Shown: positions 1-12,256 of the stretch, piece after piece
Numbering within the stretch: the stretch's first letter is position 1
Layout: each line of letters opens with the position of its first letter
Assembly: GCA_025201375.1 (NCBI GenBank)
Contig: JAIWZP010000053.1
Location: 124,001 to 188,000 of the forward strand
From: Gongronella butleri
Lineage: Eukaryota > Mucoromycota > Mucoromycetes > Mucorales > Cunninghamellaceae
DNA length: 64,000 bases
Direction: 5' to 3'
The notes under the pieces: model-generated
What the model was told of the DNA's origin: nothing
Databases searched by the model: none
What the model saw: only the letters and a program-made list of their open reading frames with translations
Program-made: the position numbers and the translations under genes

Positions 1-1463
1 GTCAAACGAAAATTGAGCGAGAAAATGAGATTTTTTCACAATACTGTAAGCAAGATTTTACGTAAATCGCCATTACGGTATTACAGTATTAGCCCGTTAC
101 ATAACAGTACATACTGTATTTCTCGAGAACTGACAAAGCAACAACAACCCCCGATTTTATGATGTTGCACAAATCTAATGAAGAAAAAACAGGGCGGCCA
201 GCACATCATCTGCTGATGACATCGTCACTTTCAGGGCGCTGCTGCTGCGAGTGCTGTGGTGCGTATTTCAAAACAAGCGAGCATCGGCGTTTATCATGGG
301 CCCACCACTCCACGCCAACCACATCCAACGAAATATTTTGGAAAAAAATTGCATGAAAAAATAAATAAAAATTCCACCTTGCAAAATACTGTAAATGCAA
401 ATTCAAAATTACTACTTTCGTACAGTACGACGTACAGTACTTTGGGAAAGAGCTATTATTTTGGGAAAGAGTCAAATATGGATTGGCAAAAAATAAATCT
501 TGACCAAAGCAGGCACTTTTTTTCAGTCGATCCATGCGTCACTCTTTGGAGATTTTTTTAATTTGGGGCGACCTGCCATTTGGTCCGCCAATAGAAAATT
601 GTCGAAGTCACAGTACCTGTTTGGGATGCATTGATCGCTTGAAGTTCGAAATTTTCCAAATTTGGCGTTTTCTGAGTTTGAAAAGTGTGACCCCCTGAGT
701 GACCCCTGAATTTTTAAAAAGTGGTCGTAACGCTTTGGTGTTTTAAGTTTTTCTGTTGCAAATTTTGCGCTGAACGCGATGTTGTTGTTTTTGAGCGGGG
801 TCGACCATGCAGATAGCAAGATGAATGCAAAATAGTGCAAATCTGGATTTTTTGGAATTTGCGGGCTCAAAAAAAATTGGGCGGACCCATCGCGTGTGCA
901 GGGCTGTCGTTCGTCCCGAGCGCGTCTTTCATCCGCGGGCCCAAGCAGGCTGTAAAAAAATTTCTGGAAGCACAGCAAGCCAGCAAAGTCAGAAAAACAC
1001 GCATTGGCATTTTACAAAAACAAATGCAATCCTATATACCGGTATTTTGTGCAGAGTAGCGCGTTGCTGCAGGCATCGGAGTGAGAGTGCTGCCTGCTGC
1101 GTGTCAAGTTCTACAGTATCATATCCACAGACTGAGCACTGACATAGTGACATTAAAAAATGGACGGATCAGCCAAATTACAGTATTGTGCTCACTTTTT
1201 TTTTTCTTTTTTTGAAAAAGCGGCATCCCCGATATTCGGAATTGCATGGCAGCAAGTAAGCGGCGGGCCGGCGGCGATTCCCCGCCCTTCTTAATCTGAT
1301 GATCTGATATGGATCATTACGGAGCTGACTGCATCTTGTGCGACGCATCCGAGTTTCTAGGATTTCTATTTCTCTCGGTTCATTGACTTTTGCCACTTGC
1401 CATTCTCATCTTTTTTTGCTTTTTTCTTCCTTTTTTTATTTATCATACAGTATCCATTGACAG
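1..1463. other. Gene-free island with repeat copy and TACAGTA words
   Basis: No convincing gene is seen here. Bases 40-130, 385-440 and 1105-1450 hold repeated TACTGTA/TACAGTA words. Bases 340-1075 are the first copy of dispersed repeat family R1. The stretch just before the siderophore transporter is T-rich, as expected for a fungal promoter or a 5' intron end. Confidence 0.6.
340..1075 (+). repeat. Dispersed repeat family R1, copy 1
   Basis: This stretch aligns by eye with 19995-20790 and 44855-45610, all in the same orientation. Shared landmarks, in order, are TTCCA then a spacer before GGCACTTTT, CAGTCGAxCGCC/CATGCGTCACTCTT, ACCTGTTTGGGATGCAT, the doubled TGACCCCTGA, TTGCAAATTTxGxGCTGA, GAGCGGGGTC, and TGTAAAAAAATTTCTGG. 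Minus-strand open frames inside the copies give similar peptides but shift frame between copies, so the repeat is probably non-coding or a decayed element. Boundaries are approximate and no terminal repeat was recognised. Confidence 0.75.
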
Positions 1464-3735
1464 ATGCGGTACCTGAGGAACAGTGTTGAAGCCAAGCAAG
1501 TCACGGTGGCCAATCTCTACGTAAAGGTGTGGACCAATTGGGAGAAATACGCGCTTTTTGCCAGGTACGTATAGGATCAAATGCAATGGCAAAGCGTCGT
1601 TTTGCTCATTTTTTTTTGATTCGTGATCTTTTCTGCTGATCTTGTCAACTTAGTGTGTTGCTCATTTCCTGGTAAGTGATGAATTCTGAGCAGGCAATGC
1701 ATGGCCATGCTCATTTTTTCTTTGATATCAGGGCGCACAATTGGGATGCGAATCTGATTCACGTCGTTTCGGCATACATGACATCGGCGCTGGGCGCCAA
1801 CAATCTGGTTGCCATTCTGCGTACGCTAGGCGGCATTGTACAGACAATCATGTTTCCATTTTACTCGAAAATCTCGGATCGCGTGGGCCGCTCCTACGTG
1901 TACATGGTGTCGATACTGTTTATTGTGGTTGCACTCATCGCCGATGCCACGGCACAAAATTACACGACCGTCATGGTAATGAAATGCGGAAAAAGTTCAT
2001 TTTGATCTACGCAATGCACGTTTTTTGATGATTTTTCTGTCCGTTCCTCTTTGTTCAGGGTGTGCAAATCATCTATTCCATTGGCTATGGTGGTCTGAGT
2101 ATCATGGGACCTGTCGTCGTTGGTGGTAAGCAAGGCGCTTTGGGCATGACAAAAAAAAAAAAAACTATTTTGCCATTTTTGACGTCTTGTGCGCGGGTAT
2201 ATGATAGATATGACGGACGTCGTGAATCGTGGGCTTTTCCAGGCTCTGTACGACGTGCCGATGATTGTCAACATGTTTGTTGCGACGGTGGTGGGCGACG
2301 CGCTTGGCATGGCGCATTGGCGCTGGGCGTATGGTCTGACGGCGATCCTTTTTGTGATTTGCAGCGCGCCGATCATTTCTCTGCTGCTTCGTCTGGAGCG
2401 CCGCGCGCGTCGGTCGGATGCGTACCTCGAATATCGCGCGGAGCAAAAGCAAACGCGGCCATTGGACGACGGCGACCGCGTCAAAACGCCGTGGCATCAG
2501 CATGTTGTTGCATTTCTCGTGGAAATCGACCTTGTGGGCTCGATGCTGCTGGTTGCGACGCTGGCAATGATCCTGTTGCCCATTGTGATGGCGGCCAACT
2601 ATTGGGGCGGGTGGCAGTCGGCGCGGACCATTGGCACGCTCGTCGCAGGGCTTGTATCGCTCGGCCTGTTTGTTGTGTGGGAGTGGAAACTTGCGTCCAA
2701 GCCGATCCTGCCGTGGGCCACATGGCCTGGTCGCACCACGCTGTGCGGCGTCATGGTCTTTTCCTTGCTCACCATGCTTCACGGCATCAATTGGGTGTAT
2801 TTTCAGACCTACCTCATGGTCACGCGCAAAATCACGTCTGGCCAGGCAAAGTAAAAATGATAAAAGATGAAAAAAAGGCACCGCATCCTCACCTTTTTTC
2901 TTTTTGTTTTACCATGCAGCATGCTGGATCGTAGCTACGACGTTGCGTTGCCAGTGATGAAGGTACTGACGGGGTATCTAATGAAGCGATTCCGCGTGTG
3001 GCGCCCGTTTGCGTGGACGGGTTCGGTGCTGCTGGTTCTGGGCATTGGCCTGATGATCCCTGCGCGCCAGCCGGACGCGTCCGAGGCATTTGTCGTGATT
3101 GCGCAGGTGATTGCCGGCCTGGGCATGGGCATGCTCGAGGTGCCCGTGATTGTGGCCATCCAAAGCTCCGTGGACCGCCCAGGTACGATATTTTTTTTAT
3201 AAAAAAAAATAAGATGCGCGCCTCGTCCATTTACGCGTCTTTTTTTTCGTTTCTTTCTTTTTTTTTCCGCCCAGATTTGGCCATGGTGACGGCATTGATG
3301 CAGGTGGGCAGCTCGGTGAGCTCCAGCATTGGTAGCGCGGTGGCGGCATCCCTCTGGAACACACTGTTGCCGCAATACTTTGCGCAATACGTGCCTGGCG
3401 ATTACAATGCCAAAAAGATCATGGGCAATGTCGCGTACGCGCAATCGTTGCCGACCGACCAATACAATGGGGTCGTCACCTCGTACAGCCAGGTCCAGCG
3501 CATCTACAGCATCATTGCCATCTGCCTCGCGGCCGTGGCCTTTTTCTTTACGATCCCAATGCAATCGTTTGGCTTGAGCAACCCTGAAAATGGCGAAAAC
3601 GACGAAATCAAAAAGGACGACGCGTCGACACGAGACACAAAGATCGCCATTGACGACGACACACTCACAGCGCGTGACATCACGCACGGCCAGCCCAATG
3701 AAAAGGCAGCGATGCCGTCCGACGTGGAAAAATAG
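1464..3735 (+). CDS. Siderophore iron transporter, MFS (SIT1/ARN family)
   Basis: Seven exons join in phase: 1464-1564, 1654-1671, 1732-1975, 2059-2125, 2208-2850, 2920-3182 and 3275-3735, giving 598 residues. The product should import ferric siderophores by proton symport at the plasma or vesicle membrane. Family signs are the first membrane segment ending SWAHNWDANL, the MFS A-motif variant KISDRVGRSYVY, the DMTDVVNRGLF block after membrane segment 4, and LDRSYDVALPV in the C-terminal half. About 14 hydrophobic segments are expected and many are visible. The 18-base second exon restores the first membrane helix (SVLLISW). The start is the first ATG after an in-frame stop, but it directly follows CAG, so a further upstream exon with the usual longer cytosolic N-terminus is possible. 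An AATAAA lies 91 bases after the stop. Confidence 0.9.
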
Positions 3736-4609
3736 TAAAAAGATGAAGTTACACATCCCATACGCACATAAACACTTGCATTTTTCGATTTCCCATCACT
3801 TTTTTTATTCCCCTCTTTTTATCGTAATAAATTGACATTTAGAACAACCCGAAGGCGATTGGTGGGGTATGGCAGCCATTTAGTGGCATCCCTCGGGCAA
3901 GAAAGGCCGGCCATTCGATATTTTCAAAGTAGGCCCGCCTGATGGAGGGGACCAATGCGCTTGCAGCGGGTGTGAAAAGAGTTGAGGGCGATCCCCCAAG
4001 TGTTCCAGCTTGCCGGGCCGGGCCAAATAACCAAAAAAAAAAAGAAATGCGCCCATTTCAAGGGGCACCTTGGACAAGATGCGTCGGCTTGCTGGTTTCC
4101 GGGTTGACGCGGAGGGACGGATGGTGGCTCAGATGAGCACATTTCGGCCAAAAGCAAGCCACATGCACTAGAAATAGGCAATCGCTTGGATCGATTGGGC
4201 GGATTGGGATGAAGGTGAGGTTGGGGTGTGTCATCGACAAGGAACACCAATGGCATTTGTGGCTGAATTTCAATGATGATCGGGGTTCATCAAGCCAGTT
4301 GTGAGTCATTTCTCGCGATGTCAAAAGCCTGTCAAAAAGGGGGAGGGGGGTGAGGCGGTTTTTTTTTTTCTCTTCTTTTCTTCACTCTTATTTTTTTTGA
4401 TTGTGTGTGTCCCAGTTTTTTAGCTCTCATTTTTTGATTTTTGCTTGATAACTTGGACTAGCTTCTCTTCTCTGCTCTCGCAACAACAAAAAGATAATTC
4501 TTCTATCCCCATTTCTATTGATGAATTGTGGCTTTTATTTGATTACAAAGTCTGCCGGCCTTCTCTCGTTTGACAAAACCTACATCGACAACATTCTTAT
4601 CAAGTGAAC
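3736..4609. other. Intergenic; probable CPS promoter
   Basis: No gene is seen. The last 260 bases (about 4355-4600) are strongly pyrimidine-rich with T runs, a common look for highly expressed fungal promoters. The remainder shows nothing recognisable. Confidence 0.45.
3826..3831 (+). terminator. AATAAA polyadenylation signal for the SIT1-like gene
   Basis: A canonical AATAAA hexamer lies about 90 bases after the stop codon at 3735, following a T-rich stretch. Confidence 0.5.
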
Positions 4610-7600
4610 ATGTACAGCCGTCTCGCTCAAGTTCCTCGTCATATCAAGACGTCTCCTTCCTTGGCTCGCGCCTCCTTTTCTTCTGTCCGCGTCTCCTCTT
4701 CCCACACTGCCACCCGCTCTCGTGTCCTTGGCACGCCCAATGTGCGCACCCTGAACCAACTTTCTTCCCCCCAAACCCCTCTGGGTGCCTCCATTCGTCT
4801 CTTTTCGTCGTCGCTCATCCATCGTGGCGAGGCCTCGGTCCGTGATGGCGCCGCCGTCCAAGTTTCTCAAGAAATCCTTGGCGACATCCCTCTTGTCGAT
4901 GTCAAAAAGGTGCTTGTCGTCGGCTCCGGTGGTCTTAGCATCGGCCAAGCTGGTGAATTCGATTACTCTGGTAAGATTTGAAAAAGAAAAGAAAAAAAAG
5001 AAATAAAAGGTGCTCATTTTCTCCTTTTTTTTGCAGGCTCGCAAGCCATCAAGGCGCTGCGTGAATCCAATGTGGAGACAGTGCTTGTGAATCCCAACAT
5101 TGCCACGATTCAAACGTCGCACATGCTTGCTGACCAGGTGTACTTTTTGCCTGTGACGCCCGAGTATTTGACGCACATTTTGGAGCGTGAGAAGCCCGAT
5201 GGTATTCTTTTGACTTTTGGTGGCCAGACGGCGCTCAATTGCGGTATCCAGCTGGACCGCATGGGTGTGTTGGATCGCCTGGGCATCAAGGTGCTTGGCA
5301 CGCCCATCCAAACGCTCGTCACGTCCGAGGATCGCGATCTCTTTGTCAAGGCCCTCAATGAGATTGACATCCCCGTTGCCCAGTCCACGGCCGTCAATTC
5401 CGTCGATGAGGCGCTCGAAGCTGCCGGTGAAATTGGCTACCCTGTCATTGTGCGCTCGGCTTTCTCGCTGGGTGGCCTTGGCTCTGGTTTTGCCTCCAAC
5501 GCGGCCGAATTGCGCTCGCTCGCGACCAAGTCGCTGTCGCTCACGCCTCAATTGCTCGTTGAAAAGTCCATGAAGGGCTGGAAGGAGGTTGAGTACGAAG
5601 TGGTGCGCGATGCCGCCAACAATTGTATCACTGTCTGCAACATGGAGAACTTTGATCCTCTTGGCATCCACACGGGCGAGTCCATTGTCGTTGCTCCCTC
5701 CCAGACGCTCTCTGACGAGGAGTATCACATGCTCCGCACCGCCGCCATCAAGATCATCCGTCACTTGGGTGTCGTTGGTGAGTGCAACGTCCAATACGCC
5801 CTCAATCCCGAGAGCTTGGAATACAAGGTCATTGAGGTCAATGCCCGTCTCTCGCGCTCCAGGTAAAAAAAAAAAAAAAACAGAAAAATATTATCCAAAA
5901 AGCAACCCAAAGGCTCATTTTTTTCAATTTTTTTTTAATTCAGCGCCCTCGCTTCCAAGGCGACTGGCTACCCTCTTGCGTTCATTGCCGCCAAGATTGC
6001 GCTCGGCCACACGCTGCCGTCGCTCCAGAATGCCGTGACCAAGACGACGACGGCGTGCTTTGAGCCTTCGCTCGACTACATTGTGACCAAGATCCCCCGC
6101 TGGGATCTGGCCAAGTTCCAATACGTCGACCGCCACATTGGCTCGTCCATGAAGTCTGTTGGTGAGGTGATGGCCATTGGCCGCACCTTTGAAGAATCGC
6201 TGCAAAAGGCAATCCGCCAGGTGGACCCTAGCTGGCAGGGCTTCCAGCCTTTGCCCGCCAAGTTTGATGATGTGGATGATGTGTTGACGGACCCCACGGA
6301 TCGTCGTCTCTTTGCCATTGGCCAGGTCATGTTGTCCGAGGACAAGGCCGTCCGCGAAAAGTACACGGTGGACCATTTGCACGATTTGACCAAGATTGAC
6401 AAGTGGTTCCTGCACAAGCTCCAGAACATTGCCAATGTGCACCACGCGCTTGCGGCGTCCAAGGGCACCGACCTTGCGTCTGTCCCTGTGGAATTGATCC
6501 ACGATGCCAAGAAGACCGGCTTCTCCGATGAAAAGATGGCGTCGTTGCTCGGTGTCGAAGAATTGGCCGTGCGCGAGCACCGCAAGAAGCACGACATCAC
6601 GCCGTTTGTCAAGCGTATCGACACGTTGGCCGCCGAGTTCCCTGCGCACACCAATTACCTGTACACGACGTACAATGCGCACTCGGACGACGTCACCTTT
6701 GACGACAAGGGCACCATAGTCCTTGGCTCCGGTGTGTACCGCATTGGCTCCTCGGTCGAATTCGACTGGTGTGGCGTGTCGTGTGTGCGTGGTCTGCGTG
6801 AAATTGGTGAAAAGACCGTGATGGTCAACTACAACCCCGAGACCGTGTCCACTGACTTTGACGAATGCGATCGCCTGTACTTTGACGAATTGTCGTTTGA
6901 ACGTGTGATGGACATTGCTGAAAAGGAATCGGCCAAGGGCGTCGTTGTCAGCGTCGGCGGTCAATTGCCCCAAAATATTGCTCTCAAATTGCACGACAAC
7001 AAGGTCAATGTGCTTGGCACGTCCCCCAAGATGATTGACGCCGCCGAAGATCGTTTCCAATTCTCAAAGATGCTCGACAAGATCAACGTCGATCAACCTG
7101 CCTGGAAGGAATTGACGAGCGTCGACGAAGCTTACTCGTTTGCCGACAAGGTTGGCTACCCTGTGCTTGTTCGTCCCTCGTACGTGCTCTCCGGTGCCGC
7201 TATGAATGTCGCGTACACCCCCGAAGCTCTCCAAAAGAACCTGACCGAAGCCGCCAATGTGTCGCCCCTCCATCCCGTCGTGATTACCAAGTTTATTCAA
7301 GGTGCGCAAGAAATTGATGTGGATGCCGTTGCCCACAATGGCCAGGTGCTTGTCCACGCTGTGTCTGAGCACGTGGAGAACGCCGGTGTCCACTCTGGTG
7401 ATGCCACGTTGATCCTGCCTCCTCGCGACTTGAGCGCCGATGTCATGGACCGCCTCAAGGACATTGCCGATCGTGTTGCCAAGGCCTTTGAGATCACCGG
7501 CCCCTTCAACATGCAAGTCATCAAGCAGGACATTGAAGGCGCGCCCACGGCCCTCAAGGTCATCGAGTGCAATCTGCGCGCGTCGCGTTCTTTCCCCTTT

Positions 7601-8326
7601 GTTTCCAAGGTGCTTGGCGTCAACTTTATTGATGTCGCCACCCGCGCACTTGCCGGCAAGAACGTCCCTGCTCCCGTCGATCTCATGAAGAAGGATTACG
7701 ACTACCAGGCCATCAAGGTGCCCCAATTCTCTTGGACGCGTCTCCAGGGCGCCGATCCTTTCTTGGGCGTGGAAATGGCCTCCACCGGTGAAGTGGCCTG
7801 CTTTGGCAAGGACAAGCACGAGGCGTACTGGGCGTCCATCCAGTCCACGCAGAACTTCCGCATCCCCCAGTCCGGCGCTGGCATCCTCATTGGCGGCGAC
7901 GACGTCACCGATGCCGCCGACTTTGTCCACGTGGCCAAGGTCTTCCACAACGACATGGGCCACCCCTTGTACGTCCCCACCGAGCGCGACCAAAAGAGCC
8001 TCGCCGACGCCGGCTTGCCCTCCACCGTCCTGCCCGTCGCCGAAAACGCAGACAACAAGCGCGAGCTCAATGCCCTCTTCAAGGACAACAACATTGACTT
8101 TGTCATGCACCTTGCCAAGATCCGCGCCCCCGACCAGTACGACGAGGGCTACATTTGCCGTCGCGCCGCCGTCGACTTTGGTATCCCCTTGCTCAACGAC
8201 TCCAAGGTCGCTCGCCTCTTTGCCGACTCGTACGTCAAAAAGACCGCCGAACTCGCCAACCTCAAGGAAGGCGAGCTCCCCTCCGAGGTCAAGCGCTGGA
8301 GCGACTTTGTCGAGACAAAGATCTAA
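4610..8326 (+). CDS. Carbamoyl-phosphate synthase large chain, arginine-type, mitochondrial
   Basis: Exons 4610-4970, 5037-5862 and 5944-8326 join in phase to 1189 residues. The enzyme makes carbamoyl phosphate from bicarbonate, ATP and glutamine-derived ammonia for arginine synthesis, working with a separate glutaminase subunit that is not in this window. The first 75 or so residues are rich in Ser, Arg and Leu and poor in acid ([20 protein letters not shown]), a typical mitochondrial presequence. The mature part starts with [24 protein letters not shown]. Two ATP-grasp halves follow ([13 protein letters not shown] and [22 protein letters not shown] and [18 protein letters not shown]), then a C-terminal MGS-like domain. 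No glutaminase, dihydroorotase or aspartate transcarbamylase domain is fused, so this is the Cpa2/arg-3 type rather than the Ura2 type. AATAAA occurs at 8380. Confidence 0.96.
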
Positions 8327-8379
8327 GTCGAATCCACCCCCCTTCCTTTTTTCATCTCATCTTTTTTCGCATCCACTCA

Positions 8380-8385
8380 AATAAA
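8380..8385 (+). terminator. AATAAA polyadenylation signal for the CPS gene
   Basis: An AATAAA hexamer lies about 55 bases after the CPS stop codon, downstream of a T-rich stretch. Confidence 0.5.
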
Positions 8386-8599
8386 TATAATCAAATTTCA
8401 AGTTTTAAATCCCATCCCATGCTTTTGCTCATGTAGAAAGATGGCGTGATAAAGCGCGTCTCCTCGTAGTGAAAACGCGACAATGCATTGTCAAAAGCCC
8501 GTTGAATTTTGGTAAAGAGCGTCAAAAGCGTGTCAATTCTTGAGCAAAGCACGTCGAAGCGTGCTCATTCTTGATAGAGTGTGCTGAAGCGCGGCTTTT

Positions 8600-9700
8600 G
8601 ATAGTTTTGTTGGCAAACGACCAAAACACAGTAACAAAAGACGTCTATCGCCATGTTCTCGAGTTTCACCAAATTTATCGTCGTCCTTTGCGGCACCGCA
8701 GACAGGTAAGATTGAAATCGATGAATTTTTTTTGCCGCAACCATCACCAGATGCCATGCTTGAGGTCGTGTACACAGGTCCATAAAGAAATCTTCTCGAA
8801 AGACGTGCATTTTTCATCGTTTTAGCATCATTCAATTTGCAACTCGCCTGGCGAGCAACGCAGAAGCCCCGAAACACGTCTCAGCGTGAAATGCCGTGCT
8901 GAGCATGCCTAGAAACGCTCTTATTTGCCGCTGTCAAACATCGTCGGGACGCGCTACACTCAAATCAACATTTTGATGTGGGCGAGCACCAAAACCAAAA
9001 TCGAAATTCAAGTCTCCAGAATGGCGCCAAACTCATATACAAGGAAGCCCGCATGGAGAAACCACGGAAAATGCGAAAAATGCAGAGGATTTCTTGGCTG
9101 GTTGACGAACAATGGGCAATTTTAGGTTTATTTTCAAAGGCGATTTGCACGGGAAAAACGCGTGCAAAGACCCGCGCCGACGCGTCCATAAACAAGAGAC
9201 ACGCCTCGAACAAATGGATGATAGGAACCAGGCGCGTCTCTTTGGACAACTGACGCGCTTTTTCACGCGTCGAAAATTGCCTATAATTTTCAAAATCTTT
9301 TAAAGGTACCAAAAAATCCTTTTTCCATTGATCACGAATGTCCACATACGCAGCGACTCATACTCTTTCTGATGATACCACTTTCAAAGCGCTGTGTTCA
9401 ATTCTCGCCGAGTTTACTTTAGGGTGCAAAATCGTAGATTTTCGTGGTTTACGCGACAGCCAGCTAATGGACCCCTGATTTTTATCGTCTTTCTATCGGT
9501 GAACAAGAGCAATATATCATGTGGTTAGAGTGGCATGGTGTTTGGAGGACCTAAATTTCACTGTTTTCAAATCGTCGACTGCATCCCTTGGAAAATTCGT
9601 GATTTTGAAACGTGGTCATTATGTGCGAACCAGTGGCTAGATTGTCATGTGGCTGGGCTCAATTGAACAACAGGAGCCGGAAGCACAGGTTCAGCGTGTC
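8600..9700 (-). repeat. Dispersed repeat family R2, copy 1 (reverse)
   Basis: Read on the minus strand, this matches 32840-34250 and 61580-62560. Landmarks in order are ATTTTCCAAGGG, CTTGTTCACCGA, CAGAAAGAGTATGAGTCxCTGCGTATG, GACGCGTGAAAAAGCGCGTC, GGACGCGTC, AAATTGCCCATTG, TTTCTCCATG, and GGCGCCATTCTGGAGAC. Similarity then fades towards base 8600, where a CATCTGGTGATGGTTG block still matches the 3' part of the other copies. No long open frame is conserved, so a decayed or non-autonomous element is likely. Confidence 0.75.
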
Positions 9701-9797
9701 ATTCCGCTTGCAAGTTGCCACTTCACGGACAAACCACACAGAAAACAAGAAAAAGGCTTCAATGGCGATTTTCTCGACATCCGCCTGATCAATGTTT

Positions 9798-9820
9798 GGG
9801 GGGGGGGTTTGCCCCCCCCC
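9798..9820. repeat. G10/C9 perfect hairpin
   Basis: Ten G residues (9798-9807), the loop TTTG (9808-9811) and nine C residues (9812-9820) make an all-GC stem of nine pairs. Confidence 0.8.
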
Positions 9821-11938
9821 GGACGATCCACTCTTTGACAAGATGGATGCATATCATTTTGCGCATCGTCTCAAGATGTAGCCATTTTCGTGCATTTCTC
9901 CTTTTTTTTGTTGTTGTTGTCACGGCGACGTTGCGGTAGCTGGCGTGCAGTGATCGTATGCAAGGCGGCTGTTTGCAAAGGAGAGTGGTTTCAACGTGTG
10001 TGAGCTGATGGATGGGCGATGCGGGTTGGCCATTTGGCACGCACGTCAATATTTTTCATGTGTGTTTGTGCGGGATCAGATGGTCTCCACTGGCGGGTTG
10101 CCTTTTTTGTCCTGGTGCCTGCAGCAGCCGCACCCGCGTACAGCATCACGCGGGCGGCGGACAACGGCAAAAGGCATGGATTTGCGCGCGCTTTTCAATT
10201 TTGCGTGCATTTTGCAGCGTTCGCTGTTTCAAGGACTTGCATAAGCCGGCTCATGTCGCCCAATTGACCTTTTTTTGTTTCGTCAATCAGACGCGCTCGC
10301 TTGCATGATTTTTTTTCCATCCCGCTTCTTGCCAAATTAAAGCCGCTTCGCCGCGCGGCACTCGAAACAGATGAAAGCGTCAAAAGGGAAAAGAGTGTTG
10401 CGCCCATGACCTTTTGCATGCGATGGGCACATCGCTAAAGGGAGGAGGGAGCACAGTGGGGACGACAGGCCCTGGAAACGATCAAAAAAATGACCTTGGG
10501 CTCAGCCATTTGTTTGTTGGGAGCCAACGAGAAAAAAAAATGGCAAATTGGCTCCTGCCGTGGCACCCTCACTCGTGGCAATCTTTATCTTCTGGATGCC
10601 CCACACCGCCTCGGCGATCATCCATGTATAGCCTTCTTGGCGCTTAATGACGTGGGTCCTCGGTGAATTTTATTTTCTATTTTTTTGTTGTTATTTTTTT
10701 TTTCATGCAGTCAAAAAAGCCACGTCAGCAACCCAGCTGTGGAAGTGCATAAAAATATCTGTTACACCCGAGGAGCCAATGGGGGGAGAGTAAAAAGTGA
10801 GCCAAAAGAAAAAAAAGAAAGGGGGGGAGTGCGGTGGGTCATGCTTTTTGATTGACAATGACGCCCCCCCCCGGAACAGGCTCGCGCGTTCCTTTTTATT
10901 CACCCCAATTGCATGCCCATCGTGCAGCTCGTCCTCCCCCGCCCCAAAGCAAGTCTGGTGCTTCTTTCTTTTGTCTAGTGAGGACGGGTGGCAAAAACAA
11001 GGTCATCGGGTCAATTCTAAAAAAGCAGGTGGCATGCATTTGCCATGATCCGTCTCAGGCAGCACGACGAACATGGCTTTAATTGGGGCTCCGCGCGTCC
11101 ACGCGACGCACGCGGAAAAGGGTCAATTTGTGTCGTCCAACCCTCCCCCTTTTTTTGTTGCCATGGGCGATGGGGGACGAGGGAAAAAAAAAAAAAAACG
11201 TTGGCGGAGAGCTGCGACGGAAGGGTAAAGAGAGAAAGAGAGAGAGGGGGGAGTAAAAGAGTGCGCGGGCCGTGTTGTGCCGGGCCGGGCAATGCCCAAT
11301 TTGCACAAAAGGTGCAGCTTTCTGTCTTTTTTTGGGTCATGCTGTACAACGTTGGGTGTTGATGGACCTCCGATTTTGAAATCATGCAGTACGACGTGCG
11401 CACATGGCTATCTGGGCCCACCATCACCAACCGCACACACCGGAAATCCCCCTTGTTTTCCGCACGCATCGCTCCCTCGTTTCCTTTTCGCCTTGCAGCT
11501 TGTTTGTTTTTTGCCCATCCTTTTGTGTTTCAATTAAAATAGGGTTCATCAGCAGCATCCAGCGACCCATCCCATGGGGACAATTTGCATGGTTCGCAGC
11601 GGGTGCGCGCGTCCAGGTCCATGTTTTTTTTTTTTTTTACTCACAGCGTGCAGCAACAAAGGATGCGAGGCACAATAAAGTTTTAGAGTGGGATGCTAAA
11701 AGCTTATTTTTTATTTTTTTGATACAATTTGCTTGCGACCGAGCCACAAGAGAGCAAGGAGAGGGGGGATAAAATAAATAATCATGTAAGGTGGTAAACG
11801 TGGAACGCAAGACAAAAGAAAAAAAAAAGAGTACATTGGATGCTAGCTATACAAACAAATCATTCATGTTGGAAAATAGAAAAAAAGGGGAGGAAAAAAA
11901 AAGTGATCCTCTTGGCCCCCCCTTTTTTCCCAAGAAAA

Positions 11939-12256
11939 TCAATAGGGGAGAGACGAATGGCAGCTGTAATTGCTTCTTAGGCTGCGGATACTGCTTGTGC
12001 TTGTTGTCGGTGAGGGGACGAAATTGTTGGATAGCCTGCGTCTTGGTCTTAGAGCCTTGTAATGACGATCATAGATCCAGCAGCGCGTGCAATACTCCTG
12101 CGCCGTCAAGAAACGATTGCAAGTGGCACACCGTGTATGACAGGATGAGCAGAACCAGCCGGCGCTCAATTCCTTGTTGCACGACCCGCAAAGCACGAGC
12201 TCCGTGTTGGTATTTATTAACACGGGCGATCGAGGGGGAGAGGGAAGGTAATTCAT
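11939..12256 (-). CDS. Small protein with four CxxC pairs, zinc-ribbon-like
   Basis: One unspliced frame of 105 residues. Eight cysteines form four CxxC pairs at residues 23/26, 36/39, 43/46 and 56/59. The spacing is C-x2-C-x9-C-x2-C-x3-C-x2-C-x9-C-x2-C, so the two halves repeat the same CX2CX9CX2C unit. This predicts two zinc sites, either as tandem ribbons or a cross-braced fold. After residue 65 the chain is basic and Ser-rich (RPRRRLSNN) and probably disordered. I do not recognise the family and infer no function beyond zinc binding. It lies in tandem with and 500 bases downstream of the RPAP1-like gene, on the same strand. Confidence 0.65.
   Translation of the reverse strand: MNYLPSPPRSPVLINTNTELVLCGSCNKELSAGWFCSSCHTRCATCNRFLTAQEYCTRCWIYDRHYKALRPRRRLSNNFVPSPTTSTSSIRSLRSNYSCHSSLPY

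Larger units (their letters stand above)
8327..11938. other. 3.6-kb gene-free island
   Basis: No convincing coding region was found on either strand. Bases about 8600-9700 are the reverse-strand copy of repeat family R2. A G10/C9 hairpin lies at 9798-9820. The part from 9840 to 11930 holds homopolymer runs of G, C, A and T and short open frames without coding character. The 11780-11930 part is the 3' flank of the small CxxC gene. Confidence 0.55.

Noticed and set aside
523..978. A 151-codon minus-strand frame inside R1 copy 1
   Set aside because: Similar peptides appear in the other R1 copies but in broken and shifted frames, so conservation is at the DNA level and not of a protein.
4580..8110. 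Long open frames antisense to the carbamoyl-phosphate synthase gene
   Set aside because: They mirror the codon bias of the sense gene (third-position C/G), have no family features, and the sense strand is unmistakable.
10195..10419. Minus-strand frame with a signal-peptide-like start
   Set aside because: Its 74 codons lack any further feature, no splice-linked continuation was found, and composition matches the surrounding non-coding DNA.
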